Assembly (NCBI GenBank): GCA_016875335.1
Contig: VGRO01000001.1
Coordinates: 62,001 to 126,000 of the forward strand
Direction of reading: 5' to 3'
DNA length: 64,000 nucleotides
Source of the DNA: Deltaproteobacteria bacterium
GTDB lineage: Bacteria; Myxococcota_A; UBA9042
Part shown: one piece after another, positions 41,340 to 49,334 of the stretch
Layout of the letters: each line of letters opens with the position of its first letter
How positions within the stretch are numbered: position 1 is the stretch's first letter
Notes under the pieces: generated by a model
What the model was told of the DNA's origin: nothing
Databases searched by the model: none
The model's input: only the letters and a program-made list of their open reading frames with translations
Program-made: the position numbers and the translations under genes

Positions 41340-43031
41340 ATGGACAATCGCGACCAGGAGGCTCCCGCCGACGGCGCCGCAGACGATCCCGGCCCGGACG
41401 ACCCTGCGGCCATGTTCGAGATACCGCCGCCCGGGGACCCAGAAGACCGCAGTTTTTTCGATGACGACGGACCGCCCGAGCCGGCGCCGCCCGAGGCGGA
41501 AGACGTGCCGGCCCACATGGATTTTCATGATTTCGTGGGCCCTGGCGCGGCCGACGCACCCGCGCATCCGCCCGATCCGCACGCGGTCCCCACCCGCCTC
41601 GGCCCCGTGGTCGCGCATGTGGTGCAGTCGGCGCCCCCCCGCCACCGCCACGGCCATCCTGCCGCCGCCGGTCCCATCGACGTGGTGCCGCCGGCCGACC
41701 TCTCGGCGGAGCGCGCCATTCTGGCTGCGGCGTTGAGCGACCCGGCGGCCCTGGCCTTGGCCCAAAGTGCCATGCGCGCGAACGACCTGTATGACCACCG
41801 ACACCGCGTCTTGTTCGAGGCGATGCGCAACCTCGCGACCCGCAGCGAAATCATCGACCCCCTCAACGTCGAGGCCGAGGCGCGGCGCCTGGGCCACGGC
41901 GACATCGTGACGCTGCAGTACCTGCTCGACCTGGCGTTCGTGCCCGGCAGCACCCTTGCCGTCGAGGGCTACGCGCGCCGCGTCGCCAAACTGTCAGTCA
42001 TCCGCAAACTGCTCGACGTCACCCACAAGCTGCAAGTGGAGGGCTATGGCAAGAGCCTCGACCCCGACGCATTCCTCGATGCCGCCGACCGGCACTTTCG
42101 CGACGCCATGGATGCTGCGGTGCGCGGCGGCCCTGAGCGTGTGATGGGCATCGTCACCGAGGTCTTCAACGCCATCGTCGAGGCGGCGCAAGCCGGCGGC
42201 GCCATCCTGGGTACCTGCTCGGGATTCCGCGACATCGACCGCATGCACCTGGGTCTGCACGCGACCGACCTCATCGTGCTCGCGGCGCGGCCCGCCATGG
42301 GCAAGAGCGCATTCGCGCTCAACCTCGCCTACAACGTGGCGCGCCAACAACGGCGCAAAGCCCTCGACCAGCGGTGCCGGGTGGTGGTGTTCTCCCTCGA
42401 GATGGGCAAGCAACAGCTGGTCCAGCGCATGCTGAGCGCGCGGTCCGGCGTCGAACTGACCAGCCTGCGCAAGGGCGAACTCAGCCCGCAGGACGAAAGC
42501 AGCCTGCGCGAAGCCGCCGCTGAACTTGGCGAACTCGAACTGTACATCGACGACACCGCGGGCCTGACGCCGCACGACATCCGCGCCCGCTGCAAACTCG
42601 TCGCCATGAACGGACCCATGGACCTGGTTGTCGTCGACTACCTGCAACTGATGCGCGGCACCGGCGGCGACCGTCAGAGCACCGAGAACGCCATCGCCGA
42701 GTGCTCGCAATCGCTCAAGGGCCTGGCCAAGGAACTGCGCTGCACAGTGCTCGCTCTGTCGCAGCTGAACCGCGAGGTCGAAAACCGGTCGGGCCGCAAG
42801 CCGCAGATGAGCGACCTGCGCGGTTCCGGGTCCATCGAACAGGACGCCGACATCATCTGGTTCATCCATCGCGAGCACTACTACGACCCGACCAAGGACG
42901 AGCACCTCGCCGAGCTCATCGTGGCAAAGCACCGCGCTGGCGCCGTCGGCTCGGTGAGCCTGTACTTTGACGGGCGGCTGACCAAGTTCGGCACCTACGA
43001 TGATCGCGTCAACGACAGCTACGTGGGTTGA
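41340..43031 (+). CDS. dnaB: Replicative DNA helicase DnaB with acidic N-terminal extension
   Basis: A 563-residue helicase. The DnaB N-terminal domain starts at about 118 (PPADLSAERAILAAALSD). The RecA-like motor has Walker A ARPAMGKS (315-322), a Walker B-type VVVDYLQLMRG (about 425-435) and LSQLNREVENRSGRKPQMSD and SGSIEQDADIIWFIHR further on, all standard. No intein. The 117-residue N-terminal extension (rich in D, E, P and H) is unusual: typical DnaB proteins are about 460 residues. GGAG in CCACCGGAG just before ATG 41340 supports this start. TAGACT at 41271-41276 with a weak TTTCGC 17 bases upstream may be the promoter. Confidence 0.93.
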   Translation: MDNRDQEAPADGAADDPGPDDPAAMFEIPPPGDPEDRSFFDDDGPPEPAPPEAEDVPAHMDFHDFVGPGAADAPAHPPDPHAVPTRLGPVVAHVVQSAPPRHRHGHPAAAGPIDVVPPADLSAERAILAAALSDPAALALAQSAMRANDLYDHRHRVLFEAMRNLATRSEIIDPLNVEAEARRLGHGDIVTLQYLLDLAFVPGSTLAVEGYARRVAKLSVIRKLLDVTHKLQVEGYGKSLDPDAFLDAADRHFRDAMDAAVRGGPERVMGIVTEVFNAIVEAAQAGGAILGTCSGFRDIDRMHLGLHATDLIVLAARPAMGKSAFALNLAYNVARQQRRKALDQRCRVVVFSLEMGKQQLVQRMLSARSGVELTSLRKGELSPQDESSLREAAAELGELELYIDDTAGLTPHDIRARCKLVAMNGPMDLVVVDYLQLMRGTGGDRQSTENAIAECSQSLKGLAKELRCTVLALSQLNREVENRSGRKPQMSDLRGSGSIEQDADIIWFIHREHYYDPTKDEHLAELIVAKHRAGAVGSVSLYFDGRLTKFGTYDDRVNDSYVG

Positions 43032-43036
43032 ACGGA

Positions 43037-43068
43037 CCCCATTGTTCAGGCCCGTGAATTCGCAGGGG
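43037..43068 (-). repeat. Dispersed element, copy 10
   Basis: Four C (43037-43040), ATTGTTCAG, GCCCGTGAATTCGCAGG. It begins 6 bases after the dnaB stop. The gap 43032-43372 contains five copies (10-14) in orientations -,-,+,-,+ and no gene. Confidence 0.85.
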
Positions 43069-43075
43069 TTGAACG

Positions 43076-43111
43076 CCCCCCCCATTGTTCAGGTCCATGA
43101 ATTCGCAGGAA
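43076..43111 (-). repeat. Dispersed element, copy 11
   Basis: Eight C (43076-43083), ATTGTTCAG, GTCCATGAATTCGCAGGA. Together with copy 10 it forms a tandem direct repeat (39-base period, almost identical cores and tails). Confidence 0.9.
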
Positions 43112-43200
43112 CTGTGAGGCCAGCGAGTCCGCATCTTGATCGGACAGCGGCCGGCTGATCGGTGGCGCCAATGCTCCCGCCGTACGCAGATTTAGAAAGC

Positions 43201-43233
43201 GTAGTAATTACAATGATCTGAACAGAGGGGGGG
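43201..43233 (+). repeat. Dispersed element, copy 12 (altered core)
   Basis: CAATGATCTGAACAGA followed by seven G (43227-43233). The core reads AACAGAGG instead of AACAATGG. Confidence 0.7.
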
Positions 43234-43251
43234 CATGCTGCACGCATGATA

Positions 43252-43285
43252 CCCCCCATTGTTCAGGTCCCTGAAAACACGAAGG
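43252..43285 (-). repeat. Dispersed element, copy 13
   Basis: Six C (43252-43257), ATTGTTCAG, GTCCCTGAAAAC. TTCAG-GTCC-CTGAA is a perfect 5-bp inverted repeat. Copies 12 and 13 face each other with their G/C runs 18 bases apart. Confidence 0.9.
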
Positions 43286-43363
43286 TATCCTCGACGGCCG
43301 CGAGCGCCGCCTCGTGGCGACCTGTGCCGCTGTCCCGGCAACGAGCGCGAGCGGCACAAAACC

Positions 43364-43397
43364 GGCGCGAAATCATGGATCTGAACAATGGGGGGGG
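43364..43397 (+). repeat. Dispersed element, copy 14, overlapping a gene's 3' end
   Basis: GCGAAATCATGGATCTGAAC, then AAT and eight G (43390-43397). The minus-strand gene ending at 43373 reads through the C-run and core and terminates at the TGA made by ATCCATGA in the element. Confidence 0.9.
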
Positions 43398-43945
43398 AGT
43401 GGCCGCCAGCGCTGCAGTACGAACCACGACCCCGTGGGCCAGTGGCGCCCAGCTACCTCGACCAGGGAGACTCCGAGCAGTAGCGTCGGATCGTTCGGCC
43501 GCAAAGCTACCAGTGGGTCGCGCACCAGGCGGGTCGGGTCGACCGCGGCGTTGCGCGGGTGGACGTAGTCGAGCATCACGCCAGGACCGCAGGGTCGGCG
43601 CAGGCGCGCGCGGGTGCGCTGCCATTCGTCGAGCTGCGTGACGTGGAAGTGGCCAAACTCCCATGGCTTGCCAGCCCGGCTGCGTAGCACGAGTTGGGCG
43701 TCGGCTTCTAGCAAGCGATCGTCGCCTTGCACGATGCGCACGTTCCAGCCGACCACGCGGTCGCCATCGGCTGCAAATGCCTTGACAAATACCGACCACG
43801 TCAACCGTTCGACCCAGCGCGGCAGGCCGAGCGAAATGCCCTGGTACTGCCATCCTGCGAGATCGCCCGGCGCCAGCGCATGACCGGCGGCCAGTGCATC
43901 CGCCAGTTGCGGTTTGGACCAACTGCGAAACTCGGCCAGATTCAT
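43373..43945 (-). CDS. Small protein of unknown function ending inside a repeat element
   Basis: A 190-residue protein without signal peptide or membrane helix. Recognisable blocks are WVERLTWSVFVKAFAADG, VVGWNVRIVQGDDRLLEADA, WEFGHFHVTQLDEWQRTRA and RNAAVDPTRLVRDPLVALR. I do not recognise the family. The last eight residues (LPPHCSDP) and the stop are encoded by element copy 14, so the original C-terminus was probably replaced or extended. ATG 43945 lies 21 bases after the VKOR-thioredoxin gene, making it the last gene of the five-gene operon. Confidence 0.65.
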   Translation of the reverse strand: MNLAEFRSWSKPQLADALAAGHALAPGDLAGWQYQGISLGLPRWVERLTWSVFVKAFAADGDRVVGWNVRIVQGDDRLLEADAQLVLRSRAGKPWEFGHFHVTQLDEWQRTRARLRRPCGPGVMLDYVHPRNAAVDPTRLVRDPLVALRPNDPTLLLGVSLVEVAGRHWPTGSWFVLQRWRPLPPHCSDP

Positions 43946-43966
43946 GGTTCTCCGCGCGCTCGTTCG

Positions 43967-45367
43967 CTACTTGAAGCACCCCGCCAAGAACGTCCACTTG
44001 TCGAGCGCCAGGGCCGCCTGAGCGCGCTGGTCGGCGCCCCATCCCGGCGCGCGGTCCGCGAACACAGCATAGGCGGGCGTGCCGGCAAAGCACCAAAAAA
44101 GCAGCCCCGGATCGGTCATCTTGCCTGCGATGTCCAGGCCCGTCCTGCACTCGGCGAGACGCCCCGCAGCACGCTGTCGCAACACCCACGCAGCCTCGAC
44201 GTGGCGCTTGAGTCCGGGGTAGCCGCCCGCGGTCTCTCTTTCGAAACAGCCTGTTGCCCCAGGTGACCCATGTGCCTTGAGCCAGGCCTTGCGGTCGAAC
44301 GTCACCTGCTCGTGGGCGTGACTGACCTCTTCGTCCAAGTAGTCCAGACCCGTCGCCGGAGAATGTTGCCACGCACACAGCAGCGCAGCGTTGGCCTCGC
44401 AGTTCGGCAGATGCTGGCCACTGTAGCGGGGATTGCACTCGTTGCTCGCCGGCCACAACACCAGCCGCACACCCCGGCCCGGCTGGTCTGCCGTCCAGCG
44501 CCGATACAGAAGCCCCATCTTCTCCTTGTAGTCGTGGCGGCAGTGCGGGCACGACACGTCGAGCATCTCGACCATCGTCGGCTGGCCGGGCTTGGCCGCC
44601 GCGAGCACCAGCGACCCCTCGTCGGCGGGCAGATCCGAGTTCGGGCCGACAAGCGGCGCCATGCAGCTCTTGGCGGGGCACCTCAACATGACCTCGCCGC
44701 GGGCGACGATGAGCGGCTGGTTGTTCACGCGCTTCTTGTGCAGGCGCTCGGCTTGGGTGGTGAAGTAGAAGTCGGTGCTGACGCTGGCGATGAACCAGAA
44801 CCCAACGCCCAGCGCCATGGTCGCGCCAACCTGGGCCTTCCACGCGCTGCCCTGCTGGCGCGCCAAGTCGCGCAGCCGTTCGCCGAAGTGGTTCCACGCC
44901 CAGCCCACCACCACACAGAACGCAGCGTTGGCGGCATGCATGGCCAAGCACAGCGTGCATTTTGTGCCGATCTGCACAAGGCCGATGTACAAGAAGGCCA
45001 ACGTGCCCAGCAAGTCGATGATTGCCCACGCAACCAGCAGCGCGAACGCAAATGCTGCCGCCTGGAACGCGCCGGTGGTCATGGTGACCGCAAACGCGAT
45101 GGCCGTGCCCAGCGCCACCGTCATCGTCGCCATGCCCCAGATGGCGACCGGCACCCCCAGGATCTTGCCTTGGTCGCTGGTCAGCGCGCCTTTGCACGAG
45201 TCGCCCTGGCCCTTGGCGAGCGCGGCACATGAACTTGGCACACCGGTGTCCAGCCCGATCGCCAGTTCGTGGTGGCGCTGCGACGCCGACAAGCCCAGTC
45301 CGGCGCCCATGCCGGCGATGAGCACCAACGCGAAGACCAGCAGGTAGTCCAGCAACCGACCGGTCAC
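43967..45367 (-). CDS. VKOR-thioredoxin fusion (disulfide-bond formation)
   Basis: A 466-residue protein. Residues 1-200 form a vitamin K epoxide reductase domain: loop cysteines 47 and 58, catalytic pair CTLC at 137-140, and five hydrophobic segments with a conserved-looking Ser/Trp area (GVPVAIWGM). After the last helix, residues about 225-400 form a DsbA/thioredoxin-like domain with CPHC at 273-276 (EMLDVSCPHCRHDY), facing the periplasm. Such fusions reoxidise their own thioredoxin with quinone and put disulfides into exported proteins, which fits the many Cys-rich lipoproteins in this window. Extra cysteines (CNPRYSGQHLPNCEA, LLFWCF) are present. GTG 45367 overlaps the pseudokinase stop as GTGA. 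Confidence 0.85.
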   Translation of the reverse strand: MTGRLLDYLLVFALVLIAGMGAGLGLSASQRHHELAIGLDTGVPSSCAALAKGQGDSCKGALTSDQGKILGVPVAIWGMATMTVALGTAIAFAVTMTTGAFQAAAFAFALLVAWAIIDLLGTLAFLYIGLVQIGTKCTLCLAMHAANAAFCVVVGWAWNHFGERLRDLARQQGSAWKAQVGATMALGVGFWFIASVSTDFYFTTQAERLHKKRVNNQPLIVARGEVMLRCPAKSCMAPLVGPNSDLPADEGSLVLAAAKPGQPTMVEMLDVSCPHCRHDYKEKMGLLYRRWTADQPGRGVRLVLWPASNECNPRYSGQHLPNCEANAALLCAWQHSPATGLDYLDEEVSHAHEQVTFDRKAWLKAHGSPGATGCFERETAGGYPGLKRHVEAAWVLRQRAAGRLAECRTGLDIAGKMTDPGLLFWCFAGTPAYAVFADRAPGWGADQRAQAALALDKWTFLAGCFK

Positions 45368-46494
45368 GGCGTCTCCAGGCAGGTCAGAAGTTGCTTGACG
45401 CGGTTCGGGCATTCTTCGCGGGCGACCAGAAAGCCCAGCGCTTGCTGGCAGTTGGCGTGCGACTTTCCGTAGCGTTCGCAAATTTGCCGGGCGACATTGG
45501 GCAACTGGCGGCTGCACGCGGTCAACGGCTGGCGGTCGAGCATGGCGCGCGTCAGTTTGCTGTCTTCGGCCGGCAGCGAAACCGCGGCAGCCAACACCAG
45601 CCCGGCGGCGGCGGCCACGGCGAACCCCAAATCCATCGCCGATCGGCCCCGCGGCTGCGGCAACGCTTGACCCAGGCCGAGCAGCGACAGCAGTTCGGCG
45701 ATGTGCGCCGGGCGACTGCGCGGATCGCTGTCGAGCGCGCGCCGCAAGGGTTCGGCCACTGTGGGCCAGCGCGCCACCAACCCCCATGCCGCCTGGGCGC
45801 GATCATCGCGGATCTGCGGCGGCGGTATGCCGCGGGCGATGCGGGCCGCCGCGGGATCCTCGTCGTTCCACGGCGTGATGCCGGTCAACGTGAAATACGC
45901 CAGCAGCGCCAACCGGAACACGTCGGTGCGCGCGTCGACCAGGCCTCCGCCCAGTTGCTCGGCCGCCATCCAGCGGGCGCGCGGCCCACCCACCACAGGC
46001 GCGGATCGGGCGAAATCCGTGACTTTGACGGTCAGACGGCCGTCGGGCGACAGGTCGACCCACACGCTCTCGGCCGTGAGCGTGGCATGCGCCACACCCG
46101 CAAGGTGCGCGGCCTGAATCGCGTCGCCGACGGTGCGAATGACCGTTTGGGTCACCAGGTCCCAGCCGCGCGCCGCGAGGTAGCCGTGGCGTTGCTGGCC
46201 GATGCGCACGATCTCGTCCCAGCGGCGGCCCGACGGACGCTCAAAGACCAGGTGCAGGGCGCCGTCCGGCCCCGACCAGAGCCCCAAGGGTCGCACCACC
46301 GCCGGGTGCGCCACCAACCGAGTCGCCTGCAACTCGGTCTGCAACCACAGCGCCGCCGACTGCGGGTCGATGGGCACCGGGTAGCTCTTGGCCAGCGCCT
46401 GCAGTCCGTCACAGCGCGCGGGCGTCCACACCTGCGGGCCGCTGCAGGGAAGGGGCGCGCCACTGAGCACCACCCGGCCGTTTTCCAGCATCAT
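45364..46494 (-). CDS. Membrane-anchored pseudokinase
   Basis: A 376-residue protein with the outline of a Ser/Thr kinase but without its chemistry. There is no G-rich loop. The HRDLKPxN loop reads AHATLTAESVWVDL (135-148). DFG reads DFA (160-162). The APE position reads MAAEQLGG and the later invariant Asp is kept in ARTDVFRLALLAYFTLTG. A membrane helix follows the domain (DLGFAVAAAAGLVLAAAVSL, about 285-304), then a Cys-rich periplasmic tail (ACSRQLPNVARQICERYGKS, NCQQALGFLVAREECPNR, LLTCLETP). Those cysteines may be substrates of the adjacent VKOR-thioredoxin. ATG 46494 overlaps the helicase-like gene's stop as ATGA. It probably acts as a binding or scaffold domain. Confidence 0.75.
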   Translation of the reverse strand: MMLENGRVVLSGAPLPCSGPQVWTPARCDGLQALAKSYPVPIDPQSAALWLQTELQATRLVAHPAVVRPLGLWSGPDGALHLVFERPSGRRWDEIVRIGQQRHGYLAARGWDLVTQTVIRTVGDAIQAAHLAGVAHATLTAESVWVDLSPDGRLTVKVTDFARSAPVVGGPRARWMAAEQLGGGLVDARTDVFRLALLAYFTLTGITPWNDEDPAAARIARGIPPPQIRDDRAQAAWGLVARWPTVAEPLRRALDSDPRSRPAHIAELLSLLGLGQALPQPRGRSAMDLGFAVAAAAGLVLAAAVSLPAEDSKLTRAMLDRQPLTACSRQLPNVARQICERYGKSHANCQQALGFLVAREECPNRVKQLLTCLETP

Positions 46495-49331
46495 GCCGCC
46501 CGGCCCCCTCCGAGCAGGCCTTGCAGCACCCGAATGGCTTTGTGCCGGTCGAGGTTCTGGTTGTGCGGTTGGTGGGTGCAGGTCACGCTGCGGCAGCATT
46601 TGGCGCAACTGGCCTGGCAGTCGCAACTGCCCAGGATTTCCAGCGCTGCATGCAAGATAGCGTGCAGGTCGCGCTCGTCGTCGATGTCGTCCAGGCATCC
46701 CAAGCCGTCGGGGTGGCGGTCGAAGAACACGATGCCCGGCTTGCCGTCGAAGTCCAACTCGTAGCTCACACCCAGAAAGTCCGAGGCGCCCAGGAAGAAC
46801 CAGTCCAGGCTGTCGCGCAAGACGTGGCTCAGCGTGTGCAGCACGGTTTCGTCGGCGCCAGGCAAGCGCAGCACCCACGCCCGCGTGGCGAATCCAGCGA
46901 CCTCATGGGGTTGCGGCAACATGTTCTCGTAGCGGCGCTGCAGCGAGTCGGCGTCGCCCGCGGCGCTCGCCGCATTCTGGTCGCGGTCGTAGCCGAAGTT
47001 GTGGACGCCGCGATGGGTCAGGTGCAACTGCACACCGACACGCACCGTTTCCAAGCTGTCGCGGCCGCCAAACCGCGGCCGCTTGATGTCGGGCAGACCG
47101 GCGCCATGGCGGGCGAAGCGGATGCTGCGCACCGGCGTCGCGGTCCGGTACGACGGTTCTTCTTCGAGCAGACGGACCTGGCCGCGCAGCCCCGCCGCCT
47201 TGTCCAGCGCGACCTTGTAGCGCTTGCCCCCCAACGTGACCCGCGCACCCTCGAAATACTGGAAATCGAGCAGCGACCGCGCCACCGGCCAGCGCTCGCC
47301 CGTGCTCGGCGCCAGCAGCTCCGCAGGGTCGCGCACGCGGTCGCGGTCTGCCTCGACGGCGCCTTGCGCGCGGCACAGCCGCACGATCTCTGGCTTCTTC
47401 GGGTCGGCGGGGTTGGGGCGCCAGCCCTCAAAGCTCGTGAAGATCCGAGAGCCCTCGAGCGTGCCCAACACCCTGGCCGTGACTTCGCGAGAAAACACCC
47501 GCTCCAGCCGCGCCGTGTCTACGAATCCCTTGTCGAGCGCGGCGCGCAGGTGCATCCGGGCCTCGGCCTGCAGGCCCGCAGGGGTCGCTTGGCCGGTCGG
47601 CACCGCCGACAGCACCCGCGGAAAGCGGCTGACGTCGTACCATGCCGGCCACCAGCGCTTGTGGGTGCGGTATTGCCGCAGCAGCAACTGCGACATCGGA
47701 TCGTCGGCGAAAAGCAGATACTCGTGGGCAGGCTCGGGCCCTTCGGCGTAGTAGCGGCGGTGACCCAGCACCTGCCAGGCACAGCGCGGGCCGATGCGCG
47801 CCAGCAGCACCTCGGCGCTGCCCTCGGGCTGGGGATCGCCCGGCGGGGGCCACGGCGCCCACGGTTCGCCGACCAATTCGGCAAAGAGGCGCTCGTGTGG
47901 CCCTTCGACCTCGGTGACCACCCGTGCATAGCCATCGCGTACGCCGAGCAGTCCCGCAGTGGCGGTCTTCTTGTGCTGGATCCTGCCCAGTTCGACCACG
48001 AAACGCCGCACTGCGCGCGAGGCCGCCCCCTGGGGATCGTACTCGCCAGCCGTGGGTGCCACCTTGACCTGCGCGGTGGCGATGCGGTCGGCGATTTGCT
48101 GCAAGACCGCCGTGCCGAGGTTGCCCACCAGGAGTACCGCGGGCGGACTGGCGCCGCGCAAAGCGGCGAGCCGATAAACCAAGAACCGGGCGCGCGCCAC
48201 CGCCGGTCCGTACAACTCCTCGACGTCGTCCAGGACCACCAGCTTGCAGCGCTCGATCAGCGGATGGGCGCCCGGATCGGCAGCGTCGTCGAGAAACGCC
48301 TGCACGTCGTCGAGCGACGCCACCCAGATATCCGCCGGTCGCGGCGGCAGGCCGTCGTCGATCGCCACCGCGGCGCCGGCCGCGATCTTCTCCGTCAACG
48401 CCCGCAGTTGCCGCACGGTGGCCCCGACGCTTTCGCGCTTGGGGGTGACCACTACACAACTGGCGCCGGTCGTCAGGGCCAAGTCGATCGCCCGCACAAG
48501 CGCCGCCGTGGTGCGCCCGGTGCCGACCGGACCCGCAAGCGCCAGCGCCGGCAGCGCAGCCCACTCGTCGATCACCCGCGCCTGGAACGGGTAGAGGTCG
48601 AGGCCAAACCGCGGTTCGCCCTTCTTGCCGGCCTTGCTGCTGCGGTCGATGGCCGGCAGCGTCTCGACCGCCGCCGGGGCCCCCAACCACTGGTGCAGAG
48701 CATCGATGCGCTGGGCGAACGGCAGACGGTCCGGTGGCGCCTCGACGTTGCGCGGCGGCCGCGGTTCCGGCAGCGGTCGGACCGGATGCGTGGAACCGAA
48801 AAGCACGCCCAATAGCGCCGCATAGCCGAACGCCCACAGCGTGTACTGCGGCACGCCCTTTGCGGGCACGACTGCAAGGTCCATGCCCAAGATCGCCAAG
48901 GTCGCAAGGCCGAGGCCAAGCACCGCGAACGTGCGCAGCATCCAGCGCAGGCCGACCAGCGGCGAGCCGTCGGGGGCGATGCCAAACGCCACGAAAAGCG
49001 GCGGACACGGCGGGTCGCGCGGTCCCGGCTTGTAGAGCGCGCCGAGTACGAGTCCAAACAGCGGAAACGACGCCACGAGCAGGATGAGCGCCAAGAGCAA
49101 AGCGTTGAACGTGCGCGGGAATCCAAGGATCGCATGGCCACGCACCACGCCGTGGGTCTGGAGCGCCGCGACCATCCCGCCCACAGCGAGCACCGCTGCC
49201 GCCGAACCGTACCACAGGGGGCCGTGGCCCGGGCGCAACCAATCGGGGCCGGATCGCACGGCAAGCAGCCACGCCGTGACCAGCACCCCGACCAGCAAGA
49301 GCACGTACACCAGCAGGTCGGTGTTGCCCAT
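46491..49331 (-). CDS. Membrane-anchored helicase-like ATPase with DUF1998-type C-terminus
   Basis: A 946-residue protein. Five hydrophobic segments occupy residues about 5-25, 37-57, 76-100, 131-153 and 163-180. A superfamily-2-like motor domain follows: Q-motif-like LYPFQARVIDEW (about 246-257), Walker A GPVGTGRTT at 267-275 with Arg in place of Lys, and Walker B LVVLDDVEELYG (364-375) with D-D-V-E for D-E-x-H. No Q-x-x-G-R-x-G-R motif VI is visible in the second half. The C-terminal part matches DUF1998 (HTLSHVLRDSLDWFFLGASD, GIVFFDRHPDGLG) and ends with a cysteine cluster at 903, 905, 909, 912 and 913. DUF1998 occurs in MrfA helicases and in DrmB of the DISARM defence system. A membrane-bound version is unusual. 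Confidence 0.7.
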   Translation of the reverse strand: MGNTDLLVYVLLLVGVLVTAWLLAVRSGPDWLRPGHGPLWYGSAAAVLAVGGMVAALQTHGVVRGHAILGFPRTFNALLLALILLVASFPLFGLVLGALYKPGPRDPPCPPLFVAFGIAPDGSPLVGLRWMLRTFAVLGLGLATLAILGMDLAVVPAKGVPQYTLWAFGYAALLGVLFGSTHPVRPLPEPRPPRNVEAPPDRLPFAQRIDALHQWLGAPAAVETLPAIDRSSKAGKKGEPRFGLDLYPFQARVIDEWAALPALALAGPVGTGRTTAALVRAIDLALTTGASCVVVTPKRESVGATVRQLRALTEKIAAGAAVAIDDGLPPRPADIWVASLDDVQAFLDDAADPGAHPLIERCKLVVLDDVEELYGPAVARARFLVYRLAALRGASPPAVLLVGNLGTAVLQQIADRIATAQVKVAPTAGEYDPQGAASRAVRRFVVELGRIQHKKTATAGLLGVRDGYARVVTEVEGPHERLFAELVGEPWAPWPPPGDPQPEGSAEVLLARIGPRCAWQVLGHRRYYAEGPEPAHEYLLFADDPMSQLLLRQYRTHKRWWPAWYDVSRFPRVLSAVPTGQATPAGLQAEARMHLRAALDKGFVDTARLERVFSREVTARVLGTLEGSRIFTSFEGWRPNPADPKKPEIVRLCRAQGAVEADRDRVRDPAELLAPSTGERWPVARSLLDFQYFEGARVTLGGKRYKVALDKAAGLRGQVRLLEEEPSYRTATPVRSIRFARHGAGLPDIKRPRFGGRDSLETVRVGVQLHLTHRGVHNFGYDRDQNAASAAGDADSLQRRYENMLPQPHEVAGFATRAWVLRLPGADETVLHTLSHVLRDSLDWFFLGASDFLGVSYELDFDGKPGIVFFDRHPDGLGCLDDIDDERDLHAILHAALEILGSCDCQASCAKCCRSVTCTHQPHNQNLDRHKAIRVLQGLLGGGRAA

Positions 49332-49334
49332 GCG

